NCBI GenBank assembly: GCA_936450465.1
Contig: OW388300.1
Coordinates: 50,209,378 to 50,273,377 of the forward strand
DNA: 64,000 nt
Direction of reading: 5' to 3'
Source of the DNA: Gibbula magus
Lineage: Eukaryota > Mollusca > Gastropoda > Trochida > Trochidae
Shown: positions 20,801-36,000 of the stretch, in pieces
Layout of the letters: the number at the start of each line of letters is the position of its first letter
Numbering within the stretch: the first letter of the stretch is position 1
Position numbers and translations under genes: made by a program
The notes under the pieces: model-generated
Told to the model about the DNA's origin: nothing
Databases searched by the model: none
Seen by the model: only the letters and a program-made list of their open reading frames with translations

Positions 20801-23800
20801 CTTTGGTTTTGAAACGCGAAATACCCCCTTCTATATGGAAACTGAACACATTCATCGTGTAACACCAGACACAATTTGTAGGGATAGTTTCTCTTTTTTA
20901 AATTAAGATTCGACAGAATCGTAAACAAATCCTGCAATTTTCCAGCGATTAGAACAACTTGCTCTATGCGAGATTCGTTAACTAAAGTATTTAAAGCGAC
21001 CATATAAACATTAGAAGGGAAAAGTTAAAATGATTTCAATGAACCACTAACAAAAGAGGGATAATACACGTTCATTTAATCAAAAGATCGTACGTAGTTT
21101 GAGCATGAACTTTTCTTTATCTTATCTTTAACATTATCAGTAGAGACATTGCAATTCATTTTATTGTCTATATAGTTGTGAATTTGATGTACACAAGACA
21201 TATGGTTGTGCCTGAAATTTATGATAAATGTGTTTTTGTTTGTTTCTGACATTCAACATAAGGAAGTTATTCCCACACCAGGTCACCTTGTTTGATGTTA
21301 TCTCTGTAAGAATGTTTATCTTGATAGAGACCTACTAACCCAACAAACTGGGGAAATAGAGCAGCGGAAAGATGTGCACGTAAAATCTCACAAAATGCCA
21401 ACGATCACAAGACAGATTACAGTTATATAGTTACCATTAACAATGCGTTGTCGAATAGGGAGGCGTTGTTTATTTCTTACTTTTAATCAGGTCGTGTCCA
21501 TTGAGTTGATATCACAAGTACCTTGGTTTGGGAGCTGGAGTTGGGGTGGCGGTATTTTACTTGTTTCCCTCCATTCTTTTGAGTAAATGTCCATACATGT
21601 CAACTAAGATGAGGCATAACACAATTCCATGTAGAAATATATTTCCACATGGGACGTCATATCTATGGCATTTCACACACATGGCGAGACGACCTGAATG
21701 TGTGGAAGCTTGCATGTTTACATTGTAATACATTTTGTTATATAATTTAGATGATATTTTATTAGTTCTTGTAAGGGTTTAAGAATTGGTTTTACTCAAT
21801 ATTGCTTCTGTAAAGCATTATTTTTGTTGTGAGAATAATTGCGGTAAGGGGTTGTTATTGATGCCCTTTAATCCTCGTTATTGCGATCAATACCTGCTTC
21901 TGTGTAACAAGCCATTCTGTAAGTTGTCTCTATATGAGTTCTGTATGTAAGATGGTTTCCACTTGGTCATTACATAGAGAAAAGACTGTAGATTTTATCA
22001 ATCCCATCTTTAATACTAACTTATTGGTACCTGATATATCATGAATGATCTTAAATTTACTATCTTCGATCACTATACTGTGTGTACATTGTTTTCATTG
22101 ATTGTTGTCAACTCTCTATCTGTATAGTCCTTTTGAAAATGGTCAAACAGTTTGATGTTTGTAATGTCGTCTTAAAGGACCAGTAATGTGTGTAGAAACG
22201 CAATTGGAAGTAATAATATTTATACTATCAAAGGCACTCTAGCACGTTTTTGCATTTTACATAGTCACATTTACCATTTATAAATAAAGTTTCTGTAGTA
22301 TATCTTTTCTTAGGATTAGCCATTTACACGTTGTCGTAGTCGTATAAACGCCGTCACTTATAAACGGTGTCACGTATAAACATCGTCACGTATAAACGAT
22401 GTCACGTATAAACGATGTCATGTATAAACGGTGTCACGTATAAACGATGTCACGTATAAACGAAAAATGCTAGCGGCCATTTTACTGTGAATGGATCCGC
22501 GTTGCTTAACCGAACCATAACCATTCGTTTTAGGACTCTAGTTATTAATTGAGACGGACTGATTTGCAATTGGTGACATTTCTTTTCACTGTTGTGAGAT
22601 CTTTTAATATCCATTAAGGAACGTGTTACAGTAGTCTTATGATATCTGGATTTGGTGCTATTCACCATCAATTAGTTAGAACATCACATTAACAAGGAGG
22701 CATCAGATAAGCTCCATGACTGACAGGCAAATTTATTGGCCCCGTTGTTAAATTCTGACCTCTTGGATGGAGGGAGAGTTAAAGTGCCTCTGTCAACAAG
22801 ACTCGTAGAGGAACAGGTTAGCCTTGGCATGGTCTCTTTATCATTATATCACCCCTTTACCACAGCAGAATAAATACTATCAGAGGTCATATTACAGCAA
22901 GTCTATATCTCCTAGTGTTGGTTGGTTTACAAGACTTGGTGATTTCATCCAAAACTTGCTGTCCTGTCTCAGATGACTTGTTTTCTGAAGTGAATGGCTT
23001 ACTCCCAGAATTCATCTGAGATCCCAACAAAATCGTCGAAGAACTTGAATTTATCTCCATCTTCTACTGAATCTATTTGTGTCATAAACATCATTAAGAA
23101 AATTTATCGAAGGAAACTTTTCAAAGGTGTTAAAAGACAAAACCTGTGCGTGTCTACTTCTTGAAGATGATTTAAATATTTCAATAACACAAAGATGTTC
23201 TACTGATATTGTGTGTAAAACTTGTACTTGTATTGCATCTTCAGGTTTTTTTTATATACTTACATCCTGATATTTTATTAGAATTGATTCCGGACTTGTA
23301 TATGTAAATAAGCTTCCCCATATTTGATATCCTGAATGCTCAATTGTTCAACAGTTGATATCAAATCGTCCGCAGTGTATGAAGCATTATATGTTCTTTG
23401 GTGAAGTCATTAAGATAAACAGATTTAAGTTCCTGTGCTCTGTCATGTTGATTTTTTCATAAGTACAATGAGGGGCGATACAACCATAACTAACGCCTTC
23501 TTAGTCCTGTGAATCTATTTATAAATAAGTGGCGCAATCACAAAAGTCAAGGATTTTCCACTGCCTGTTGGTCAGGAAAACAGTACGTCCTCACCACTCA
23601 AATAGGCTTGAATCACAAAATCTAAAATCATCTTTCCCTAAATGTGTTGGGCATATCTGTAAGATAGTTTGAATGTCAGCTTCCAAAGTCACTTCCACAA
23701 ATAATTGAATCTATCACACTAAACAGCTATTAAAAATGCTTAATTCTGTCAGCATATTCATAATAAAAAAAATATTTAAAACCATCAAATGTTAATATAC

Positions 23801-24029
23801 CAATCCAATAGTAAACCCCTATTTGCTGGCATTTTGTTTATACAAGAGCTTTACCCAAGCCGGGACCATCTCACACACCAGATGTTAATGAGGTTTGACA
23901 CGGTCAGATTCCAACAAGTTGCATGAGGGCAAGATAACTTCTCTAAGGCATTCAGCTTGTAACCTGATCGAAATCCTGGTTAAACCTTCCCCCTCATGTC
24001 ATTAGACTGTATAAAAAAAAGTCTCCTTT

Positions 24030-24072
<43 letters not shown>

Positions 24073-27000
24073 GTCTAAGTGTTAGACTAGTGTTACAGCT
24101 CCTTTAATGCTTATCAACATATACTTCCCTCTTGATTAAGCTACACTCGACCGTAAAGAAGGGCGTTTATTTGTCATATTTGTCTATCATTTTAAACTTA
24201 TAGATTAAGAAAACAGACAACGTAATTGAAAGTCAGTTTTCACACACAGGGGTAATTAAAATACGTCAATGTTTTTGTTGAAAGAAATGTTATCCGCTCC
24301 CTGTGGCACTGACAGATTGGCTGGAGCAACTTCTACTGACAAGCTCTGTTGTTTCAGTCTTCCTATCAAGCATATGGTTTACACTTTTCATCAAGAGAGA
24401 AGGGAAGAGGTTGTAAAGGTAATTACTAAACTTATGTTCCCAAAGCGTTCATTGCACCACACGACCGGAATTACAATTTAGACTCCTTTCGCCTCAAGCA
24501 GGTGTCGGTTTCTCGTGTGGTGAGTGGAGTTCTCAGCTGCACTAGACGAAAGGCTGTGTGATCAAGACCAAATAGAAACTTGCAGCTTTAGATAACCTGT
24601 TCATCATATGGTTATCTTAACGTAATATTTGAATTATATAGGTTCACATGTCATTATATTCGGCTATCTAATGATGTCGTTTAAATTTGAAATGTTTTTA
24701 TTTGATTTATGATGAGCATAACCTCCGTTGGTTTAATTAAGTTAAGAAAAATAATCATAAATAAAGTAGTTTCTACATATAAACACCAAATATAAATGTC
24801 ATGTCAGGAGAACATGGCATGGAATGACACAAGAAGCGTTTTTATTTTAAATATAACGGTCAAAATGTATTTATTAATGTTGTATTTATGGATATCATCA
24901 AGGTATTGATTGTTTAAAGTAACATGCTTAGGTAACACAGTATCAAGTCCATAATGTTGACATTATATTTATATTCTTTGAAAATATTTTTGTAAATAAC
25001 CATTCCCGTTTTTCGTCGTCCGTGATTGAAAGCGACCTGTAGGCCTTTCGGTGGGTATTTGTTACGCATATCACATAAACTTCAATGCGAAATAAATAAA
25101 ACTTAACAGTCGAAATTATCTTTTACGGGACTCGTTTATTGTTAATTGTTTCTGTTGAGATGGACTGTAGGGATGGGATAATTGACCATTTGGAATTATA
25201 GTTACACATATTTAAGAGGGTTTGTGCTTTAGTAATTGTTGTTTTTTTTTTTGTTTTTTTTTTAACCGGTGAGAAGTTTGTAAACAAAGGAATTTATCTC
25301 TTCATTCAAAAACAAAATGTCGTAAAAAAAATAAATCGCGTCATCGCATCATTTTTGTCAGCCTGCAAAGACCAGAAACATTTATTTTTTATGTTTTAGA
25401 CCTAATAATCACTATTTCAAATCGCAGTGGATGAAACATGGCCGTCTGTAGTGATCGTGCGTCTAACATCAACTAAGTGCACTTAATGACCTCTTGATAA
25501 CCTCATGCAGATACTTCCGGTTCCTGGAGATCATGTCTTTGATAAGAAGTCAATGAAACTTTATACTGTGATGTTATGCTAGACTGGTTCTCGTCTTTGA
25601 AAATGTGCTCTTTACAACGCCAATGTCAAAGAAATTAAAAGATCATAAACATGTATCTGTAAATGAGACGAGAGGGAAATGAAAGAAAGGAAGGGAATAC
25701 TAACGATGGTTGTTAACGTTAATTAGCCTGTGAGACCTTGCAAGGATTCTACCCAAAACCTTGAATCATGTACAGGAAGAGAATAAGAAAATCATTTCAG
25801 AACGTCTCGTGTGCAGTAAAATAACAAACTTAGGAGTCCTTGGCTATGTATCTCATCAGGCTTTAGTCGTCAGGGGGTTGACAAATCTAAATTATAATCA
25901 AATTTGCTAAATTGCTTTCAGCTTTTCAAGAACTATTTATAATCTTAATTGGTCAAAGAATATGTTCACAAGATTTCAGGTTTAAGGCTTTTAGTTCTGA
26001 AGAAGAAGACAAAAATAAGTTTTAAGGCACCAAATCTACAGTTTCCTGGCCCCTGTGAAACTTGACTTTGGCCACAGGGTTACACTTTATCATCAAAATT
26101 GGACAAGAAGTTTGCACATAAGATTTAAGCTCTTCAGAGTCAGCGATACTAAAGAATTCGATAGAGCGACATGTTTAAAGATGGACGAACGGACGGATTA
26201 CCAATTTAACTGCAACTTGTGACAACATTGTCCAAAACTCAAATAAGCATGAGGGTTTTACCATGATTGAATGTGAAGCAAAACGTCTTAAGAAAATATC
26301 AGAATATTAGAATGTTTTAATTTCTAGTTGCCAACATGAAATTGAATAGTTAGATAAATGTTCTATTGTTCATCGTTAAGCTTCTTGTAACCTATGTTGG
26401 TAAACATACACCATATATTCACAACAGCAATCAAAGGGACACGAACACAGATAAAATGACTGAAAAAATACGCGAAGGCTTTATCTCCGGGGTTATTGGC
26501 TAGATCAAGGAACTCATTAAGTCTCTCATGTATGTCTGGTCCGGGCCATCAAAGAAATGAACAGACGACGTGAAATTAACAGGCGTGTACGGTTAACCCG
26601 ACATGGGAAGGATACCTTAATGCCTGTTAGGCGGACGTTAATTTCACTAATAAAGATCCATAATTGACGTCTTCATAAGCTCCTTGATTATAAATACTAT
26701 GTGTAGTACATATACGATTTTATAATTGACGTTTTACATCATCATCATATCGTTATAAATGTGATAAAAGTGTACACGACTTAAAATAATGAAAGTATTT
26801 GATAAATAAGACTCATTCTGAATGTTTGGTGCCTATGGATCTGAGAATAACTTCATATCATATCCCGGCTGAAGGCTCGACAATACATCGCGTTGCGCAT
26901 TCTCAACAGAGTTATATGACAACTATAGATTGCACCGAGTGTCATCACTACTAATAGTAAAGTATATTCCTTTTATTGTGTCTATTGTAAGTTTGACCAG

Positions 27001-30000
27001 CGTTCGTGATAGGCATAGATAATTACTTACCACATATAACGGCGAAGTCGTTCCTATGTCTACATGTTTCCGGTTCTGAACTCTCAGCACCGCTTGACAC
27101 TGAAGAACACTGTTGCGTTCGCAGACATGTTAAATTGAAAGCCCACGTGACACCTTCCCCGGGACCGAACTGCCCACCTCCGGCGGAAATACCTCCGGCA
27201 AATCCAAGATGGCGGCATATAGCGGCCGCTTCAACGTGACCTAGTTTTTTGTTGCATATAGTTCCCCACTGGCCTTTGTGGTAGATCTCCACCCGTCCTT
27301 CATTAGCCTTCCGTCCGTCAACCAGCGTAATCAAAGGTTCTGTAAGTAACATAAATAAAATAAATTTCGTTGAATAAGCTTTCTGCCGCATATGTATTTA
27401 TTTTGATTTCTGAACAGATACAAATATAGATTCGGTTTACAAAGCAACCACTTATCAAGTATAATCTTTATCAGGCAGCAATATTTCGATTTTGTTCTTC
27501 CATGAAAATAGGGAACCTTTACTTCCTGTTAACGATTTAAATCATATGTCTTATCGCCAATAAATTCCACTCAAAGAATGAAGTACATTAGTGTTTGAAA
27601 TAAGCTTGAAAAGCAGCAAGTCCAAAGTGTTCTTTTGTCATTTAAATAGCAAAATTACAGAAAATCCTCAAATATCCACAAGCCAAGATCAAACGTTCCG
27701 GGCTGGCGGACGGGCCGTATTTCATACACTAAGTTCATGTGTAATAAACTGCGATACAAAAGAAACGGGACAAATTTTCTACAATGACCCTGCTGGATAA
27801 CATTGGTATATGACGTCATAAAACACGGGAAAACATCGTATATGACTCTCAAACCTCGTCTAGAATAAGACAATCCAAAACTACCAATTGCTTAGAGGTG
27901 TGGTTGTTTTAAAATTTGGAGCTCAACAGTGTTTTCCAGAAAAATGAATACTTAACGTTTCAAATAATTTTTGTTAAAAGTGTTGTTGACATGACATGAT
28001 GTAACTGTGTTTCAGTTGTGTTATATCACTCGTACATAACATATCTTGCATTTGTGTTGGAAGCGTTACTTTTGGAGGGTTGTTTATAAGTAGTTTCTGT
28101 TCAGACCCAAACCGTCGTTTAGAGACGGATTTTTAAACAAGACATACATGTATACATGTAGACACAACCAAAATAGACTGTTTGAAACCATGTGATTGTT
28201 TTTAAAAAAAAATACAGCCATGTGAGTATGTAGACATTGCATTGCCTCTTTTTCTTCTAATTCAAGGTTGTTAGTTCTGAAAAGAGGTTTTGCAAAGGAT
28301 GCATATTGCAAACTTTATACCGTAAAGACTCTCTAGCTCGTTATTTCATGAAACCAGGCACCGGATTTGGTCAAATTCGTTTGTTTTAAAGTTCGTGTAT
28401 ATTGCAAGTGCCGAATACATGATGAATGGTATCTAACAATTGGAAATCGCCACATATGTATGATATTTAGGTTGATGGAATGATTACCACACCGAATTTA
28501 CGCCGACAAAAGTTGACAAATGCTTCGAAGGGCAAGTCTCAATTCAAATAGTTTTTCGTTTGTTCAAAGACAAGTTCATATTTAATCAAAGGTCGACATG
28601 TTAGGTTTATTGAAAACTACATGTATAACATGATATCATATAAACTTGTAACGTAGGTGGACTCAATCTCGGAACACTATGACATAACGACAATTTTTCC
28701 AGCTTCAACACTTAGTCTACATGGCAGTAAGTTATTACAGTGAGTACAGTTCAGACTATAGCAGGGGAGGAATATATTAAACTTATGCAGAATTGTGCAC
28801 TTTGTGACCAGTTCTTGAAATTTTGCATGATGATAGGTACGGGTACAAGGTTTTCAGAAACCATCGCAAACAATGTGAGATCGCCCTCTGGTGGCCTGTT
28901 TGCACAAATCCAAGATGGCCGCCGCCAAAAAACTGAATGGTATATGCAACTGTTTTTGTAATCATTACTAGCCTTCCCTCCTGACCCCATAGAACTATTT
29001 GAACTGATTGTCAAATATTGTTGTTGGTAAGGAAATACTTATTGTACTTAAATGTTAGTCTAAATATAGACTACTTGCAAGCGTTAACTCCTATAGTACA
29101 CTTGTGTGTAGCAAATATTACACAATCATGCTTAAAATTAAATTTATTGACGGATCATTACTGTAGGGGGTTATATTTGAAAACAACGTTTTTTTAAAAC
29201 GCGTGTTTCCCAATAATATGAGCAGATCATCTTTTGAAATTTCAAATTTAGTTTAACTCGTAGACTGAAATATATATATTGTATTAAGTATAACTGATCT
29301 CGGAGGCTCATCTTCAAAATTATTTTTCCTTTTCAATTTTCAACTCTCTCTTTCGAAATTTCGTTCTCAGAGATAAACCCTTAGTTTATTGATGAAAATA
29401 TATTGTGTTGCAATGAGAACAGCGTTACAGATATTTGTGTCGGTGTTTGAATGAAAAGAAGATAAAAACAAAAGTTCGAGATGACCCCCTGACACGCATA
29501 GCGCTGCACTACTTCACATGTATTTCTGATAGGCTATTTGAGTCGGGGTCGTCTCCAAAACTATTTCATAAACAAATATCCAAGCCTTTTTTTCATCAAC
29601 GTGGAAGTACGCCTCTTTACAAACGCTTCACCTATAAGACTCGGTTATTGCGGTAAGTACGGTACACATGTAGGTGGTCCAGACAATTCACGTGTCTATC
29701 ATCGCTAGCATCGTCTCTCTCGTACCTGCCTCTGCGTAGAACAGCGCTTCTCTTAACATCCAATTAAACTTGTTATTTATACAATTCGGAAAGAATGAGC
29801 GATTTCTGCGAGAAGTTCATAAACAGAGAAATAATAAAGCAAAGCAAGTGTTACATTTGTGGTGGCACGTGGTCCTGTGCATAGCTCAGTCGACCGCTAT
29901 CAGTGAAGTTCCGCAACAATGGGCGCGGCTCGCCGCATGGGTGGGTTACCCGCTACATTGCTGGAAAAACTGAGAGTTGAAGGGTTATTCCCTGCCCCAC

Positions 30001-33000
30001 ACTGAGACATAAGTTGAGAGACTTAGTTCGAATTGTGCCTCTGTCTATCCAGCAGTAAATGGGTACCTGGTATGATACGATGGTAGTCTGAATTTGAACC
30101 TTGAGCGCCTGACAGGCGACCGGTTCTGTACTCGTTGACCAGGGGTAATATGTCGACCAGCGCTTTGAGCATGCAATGTGCATGGATATATGCGCTATAT
30201 AAATGGACTATTATTATTATTAACATTTTGTGTCAATTTTAGAGATTCATAGATCATATCAAACGAGCTTCGGTGTAATAACGTCTTCAAACGAGTTAAG
30301 AATCCAGTATCTGGTGAGAACGATTATAGACATTCATTGAATATATCAAATTTGAATCATGTGTAGTACCGTTTATTATACGAGTTAAGAATGACGCATT
30401 TTGGTGAAAATTATTTATCAATCGGCACCTAGACAATGGCCTAATGGATTTAAAACAAGATACCTAAAAAAAATAATGATTCGTTTGAAAACGTTTTAAC
30501 GAAAATGGAATGAAAGTAAAGAACTGTTTGGTTTATTATCTGCCAAGTGCGTTTTCAAAGGTTATAGCTTTATTTGGGTCCCTTAATATCTGCCAGACGA
30601 TAGTGTATAGTATTGACAGAAATACAATGCAAACCTGATATTGAAAATGGAGAAAAGATTTGCATTATTTGAATATAATAAGAAAATGATACTTCACAGA
30701 CTAAATCAATTATATATGTCATCTGGCCCCTTTTACTGCGAAAAAAAATAGGCCTAGGAAGATGGCAATTCATTATACTTTGTATATTCCTTTTAGTTTT
30801 TTAAATTACCATTTCGCCGGAATGAAGTGACTAAATGTTAGTCTAAAAGCCACGTGGGACTCGGTAAATGTGAAGGATATGTATATAGGTAACATGCTGG
30901 ATCAATACAGCAGGTAGATGTGTCGTCTCATTATTCCAAGACAATGAACTAAATTCACGCCACATTGTGTTTACTGCACGTGCATAGACTGACACTTGGC
31001 CCCCGAAAAACGTTTTAATTTAAAACTACTATCAATATTACATATCAATATTTAAAATATTATAGATGAACCAGGAATTTTACGGTAATAAATATATATG
31101 TTTTCTAGAAAGACATTATTTCTGAGCTTAGGGTGAACTTTAGGTGAAATATCTAACGACAGACCGCCAGTAAGTATAGGGTTTATATTGAATGTGTGAG
31201 TCTGTCTACCAAACCCATCCTACCCACGGTATACCTGTATCCGCTATACGACTACAGTATCATTATTCCCTGAGCCCAATAACTCGTTATTTTGACCGTC
31301 GATGATCGCTCATTACTACTCTCAACCGGGACAGGGAACTGCCAATCTCGTTCGAATTTAAGTTTTTCTTTGGCTGTTTAGTTATATCAATACGAAAATT
31401 ATTGGGCAGGATGATTAAACCAATGAATATTTCTAGAGTTACTGCCTTAAACAATAATAGTCGAGTCGAGCGCGTAAGACACACGGTATAAATAAAACCA
31501 GGAAGTCCATCCAGTGACCTACATATGGTATGTTTATCTCCTCTCATTTGATAACTGTTATATAACATAAAGGTATGGGTGTTATATTGTACTTGCTCAT
31601 TCACAGTCGCCAGTTAGATTAATAAACGACTCGATAGCCAAAGCAAATAATTCAAACATTCATAGGTTTCTTCGACGGTTAGAACCACAATGGTGTTGCG
31701 GGTTTTCTCCCTGCAATAACGATCTAAACCACAACGACAAAGTTTGTTTCACTTTGAATAAACAAAATAAAGCCAAATGAAAATTATTGTATATTAGTGT
31801 ACAAACGATTGGTTTAACCACATTTTTACTTTAAATGAAACGTATTTGGAACAAGTTAGATTATCCTCTACAATGACAAGATGACAGGTACTGGACAAGA
31901 CAGAAATGTAAGAAGATAAAGAACAAGAACAGAACTGAGGCATAAGTATAAATGTGTTACACAAATCGTCAAAAATGACAGGTCTGCACTTTCCTCCAAC
32001 ACAAGTTAAAGATCTTTTTACAAACATGTTGCATAAAGTATGCGCGTCAATGATGACATACGTTTTTCTCTCTGGTTTTTGTATAGTGAATACACGCAGA
32101 CACACGACATAACGATGCTGACATACATATGTACTGGGTGGTGCCTATATGAGAGCGGAAGAATGTCTATCAATGTCACGCTGTTCCTTCGTCTATTTAT
32201 GCATCTTACATCAGAGTATACCGGCAAGTAATGACGACATTTGCACCGCCGTGACCTATTTCACTGTAAGATTCGCCAGATGAACTGATCTGCACAAGAT
32301 TTGCAGCTGTGAATATGTCGCGTGACAAGTTGCATATAGTTACTTGTAACCTTAATCATATAACCTGATTAATATTGAATAGATGACAACATTTTCTTGT
32401 ACAAGTGTTTCAAAACTCCAACTTCTTCAGTTTAATATTATAATTCCATATGCATTCAGAAAGTTGACAATCTATACATATAACATTTTACTTTAAAAAA
32501 AAGACTTAATAAAGGGTTGGAGTAATTCGCATTGTAACTAAGGCATGTACACATGCTTAGATTCTTATTTAATGCAATAATACATTTATTATTTAGAACA
32601 ATTCGTACTCTTCTGTTATCGATATTTGAAAACTTGAGGCGGCAAAGGTGAAACAAGGTATCAGAATATCGACATACCGTTATCCTTGATCATAATCAGA
32701 ATGGATTACAAATTAACCACCAACAACGACTAAACGGAAATAATTGAAAAACACGGAAGCACTTTTTGATGAATATTTACAGTACGCAAATGTTCTCAGA
32801 ACAACAGATTGTTCAGCCATGTCCTGATTTCCCCAGTCTGTTCATGTCAAATGTCTTTATGCTGTAGCTTTTTCATTATTACAGACATCTTCATTGAAAA
32901 GGTTTTCGAGTTTACAAACCTGTTAATAAACAATTAATTCTACCTTTATATCTTTGCCAGGAGGAAACCGTTTGTAAACAGATGAAATCTGCAGTTTCCC

Positions 33001-36000
33001 ACATCCTGACACCTGCGACTATACACACCAGAAACCGGCATTATCAGACTCTGCGGGGAAGTCTGTAAAAACGTCAACAGATTTTTATCTCTTAAAATAA
33101 ACTTTAACGGGAACTTAACTTTGCTGCGTGTGTTATATTATCACAAAAAAACGATGTATGTGAAATCACAGGCAAAGTTTGGTGGAAAGCGGTCTTCCAC
33201 TTGTCATTTCATTCCTATTTCGCAACATATTAACGCTAAATTTCGACTGTCGTTATACTCAGTACACATACAGTCATAACGTAAATAGATGATACTAAAC
33301 GATCCTTCACAGCATATCTTGTATATGTTTATGAGAGACGTGTACCATTGAGCGCCATAAACGTTAATGTGTATACAGACGTATGCTTGTGTTGATTCAC
33401 AGTCTCTGGTTGATCTAATAGACACTAATGTCACAAATCCCGCTTATGGCTCAGGTTCCCCTCAATCAATACACCAAAAAAACGATACCAAATTTTCAAC
33501 ACAGTCAGACAAAAAATATCTGTCTAAGATGAGGATATATCTCGTTAAGCGATATACATCTTAATTTCCTTCATGATAGAGTGATACTTATTATAATACT
33601 TGAAGCACACGTGTAGTACTGCATGGACTTGCTATTTCAGAGGGTTTTGTAAAAAAAAATGTGTGGTATTTAAGGTGAAATTTATAAAATATGGAAGTAA
33701 TGTTAGTACAAGATGTTGTCCGAATAATGCACTTTCTTGGACTTCAATTAAATGACTCATCGTTGTCATATAACAAGCCAGAACACCATTTTTCACTCTC
33801 ACTTTCATATCTCACCAGCTGGTTGAGGGGATAACAAAATGACGATGTTTTAAAAGTCGAATTTTTAAGAATATGAGCAGATAATGTTTCTATAAAATTG
33901 AAAAGGGAGACTATGTTTCAGTCGTATCTATCATATGGAGAATTTAATATTTGCACGTTTGTTGGTATCGTTCTTTTGCTTCTTGGGTTGAGTCATATAC
34001 CATTGGGTTACGACCACCTCAGGCTAAGGTTAGTATTTAATGTTTAATCATGACTAATGCTAAAATTATCCTATGGAAGAAACCGTAAGGTGTTCCATGT
34101 CAAACGTAACACGCGAGATTGTCATAAATCAAATGGAATGAATTTTTGTTTCGGTTTATCAACTGCCAAAATAGAGGGTTTTTTCCGGTACATGTTGACA
34201 TCTACGTCTACATAGGTCATAGATTGTGAGATCAGCGCACAAATTGCAACCGTTACGTCATGACCTTCACATGAACGTCAATACGATGACGGCACGTCCT
34301 GTATTACAAACCTGAATATAAGTAAGCTACAATATCTTCAACAGATAAATGCGCCGTAGTAAAAACAAAATGCTCACACTCACGAATCTTTTTCCTTCCC
34401 CAAAGTGATACTTCTTTCGTGCATAGAATGTGTTTAAGACTACATGGCAGCTGATAGAGTCTAACCGTCTCCAATACTGAAGGCTGCAAGTTGCGAGGTA
34501 GATTGCCTGTTATAGATGTGTCTGTTATCAGTCTATGGCTTCTGTCAGATAACGATTAATTTTATGATAAAACGAGGTTTTTCATCTCCCCGATAAGCGA
34601 TGATTAATGGCGCGTTCAACTCGGCAATGAATTTTAAGTTGGGCTTGCCTCGTCTCTTAGACAAATTCACAACCTAGCGTTTAACTCAGAATCCACAGCA
34701 AGCGAGATAGTTCCCCTTAGCCTAAGGTAACCTAACTCAATATTAAGGAGCCCTATTTAGCACTCAGTTGGTCTTGTGCAAATATGGTATTTATACATAC
34801 GGGTCCGAGTTAAGCATAATGTCGAACCAACAATTAGTAAAATAAGACAATTGAGTTTAATAACTAAAGGGACATAATGAGCCAGTTATTGTTATAAAGT
34901 TCTTGTATGTTTTGTTTGACCGATGTTCGCCGTCCTGTCAGGGGTTTAATTTCCATTTCACTTACTCAATGGCTAATGTCAACATTAACTATACGTATCT
35001 ATACACTTGCCTAAGAAAAAGCCCTTGGAACGTCGTACTGAAGGGTCAAAGTTTTATGAAAGTGTGATTGTACAGCGAGAGATGCAGTCACGGTTAGAAA
35101 CTATTGTTTTAGAGGTATCTTGGTCTCTTGTAGCAACTCCCTGAGACGTTTTCCTTCCGAGAATAACCCCGTAAGACCCGGTAGAGGGTTTATTATTTGT
35201 AAGTAAGGTCTTAAATGAGACACATAATTATTGTCAGACCAACTACGATTTTGTTATCACAACTCTGTTCACAACACTTCTTATCGAAAAATACAAAGAT
35301 GGTTTCTTGTGTTTAGGTCAAAAGTTGACCTAATGTTGAATTGGCCCTTAGATCGGCAACATGGCTGCCCTTGCTCCTTTACTCTATATGTTATATAGGG
35401 GGTAGGTTTGTTTACCTATGTTTTACCTACGTTTTACTTACGATATCGAGTTCCTGTGGTGTGTATGCATCTAATGAAATTAGTTGAAAAATTTAGAAAA
35501 AATATTGAAAGTTACCGACGAGTTAAGATTAATAGCATTCCTGTATAGCACAGCGTACGACGCTCCAGGGGCTTCTTCTTTGACAAGTAAAATATGGGAG
35601 AGTTACATCAATGTCGACACTCGTCCTTTGGTAAGTGAAAATAGCAAAGACCACTGACGAAACGCGACCTAATTAGCAGTGAGGGGTCTATGGGGAAATT
35701 TGGTATTTCATATAAGGGTCAGAGTTTAATGTTAGCTATTATTATCCTTTTTATAAAATCTTGTTTATTCCTTACAGTGTCTCATACATTGTATATCTGA
35801 GCCTGTTCTAATACTTATAGAGTCTGAATAAAAGTATAACAAAATCACAATTTCATTAAATATTACAAAGAAACCTCTGAGAAATGAGAATTTCTGAAAT
35901 GTCCACATCGTAGATGCTCCTTCGCAATCTATAATAAAATAGTGATATTTTAAGAATACTTATATTTTCAGAGTGTTAGACAAGTCCAGTCATTTTCCCG

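Larger units (their letters stand above)
17860..27030 (-). other. SRCR gene intron (between SRCR domains)
   Basis: A 9.2-kb stretch with no supported exon on either strand. It holds a hairpin (18664-18748), TGACGTCA-rich repeats, a short 14-mer inverted cluster, a 16-bp tandem repeat, homopolymer tracts, a MITE fragment (24003-24089) and a degraded pearl-like piece (25840-26215). In 19080-22230 and 22500-24000 I recognise nothing. Confidence 0.5.

Noticed and set aside
34304..34489. Extra exon of the SRCR gene on the minus strand
   Set aside because: A possible acceptor and a GTGAGT donor flank a short open segment, but its only open frame needs a phase 0 start, whereas the neighbouring exons require phase 1, and no domain is visible.
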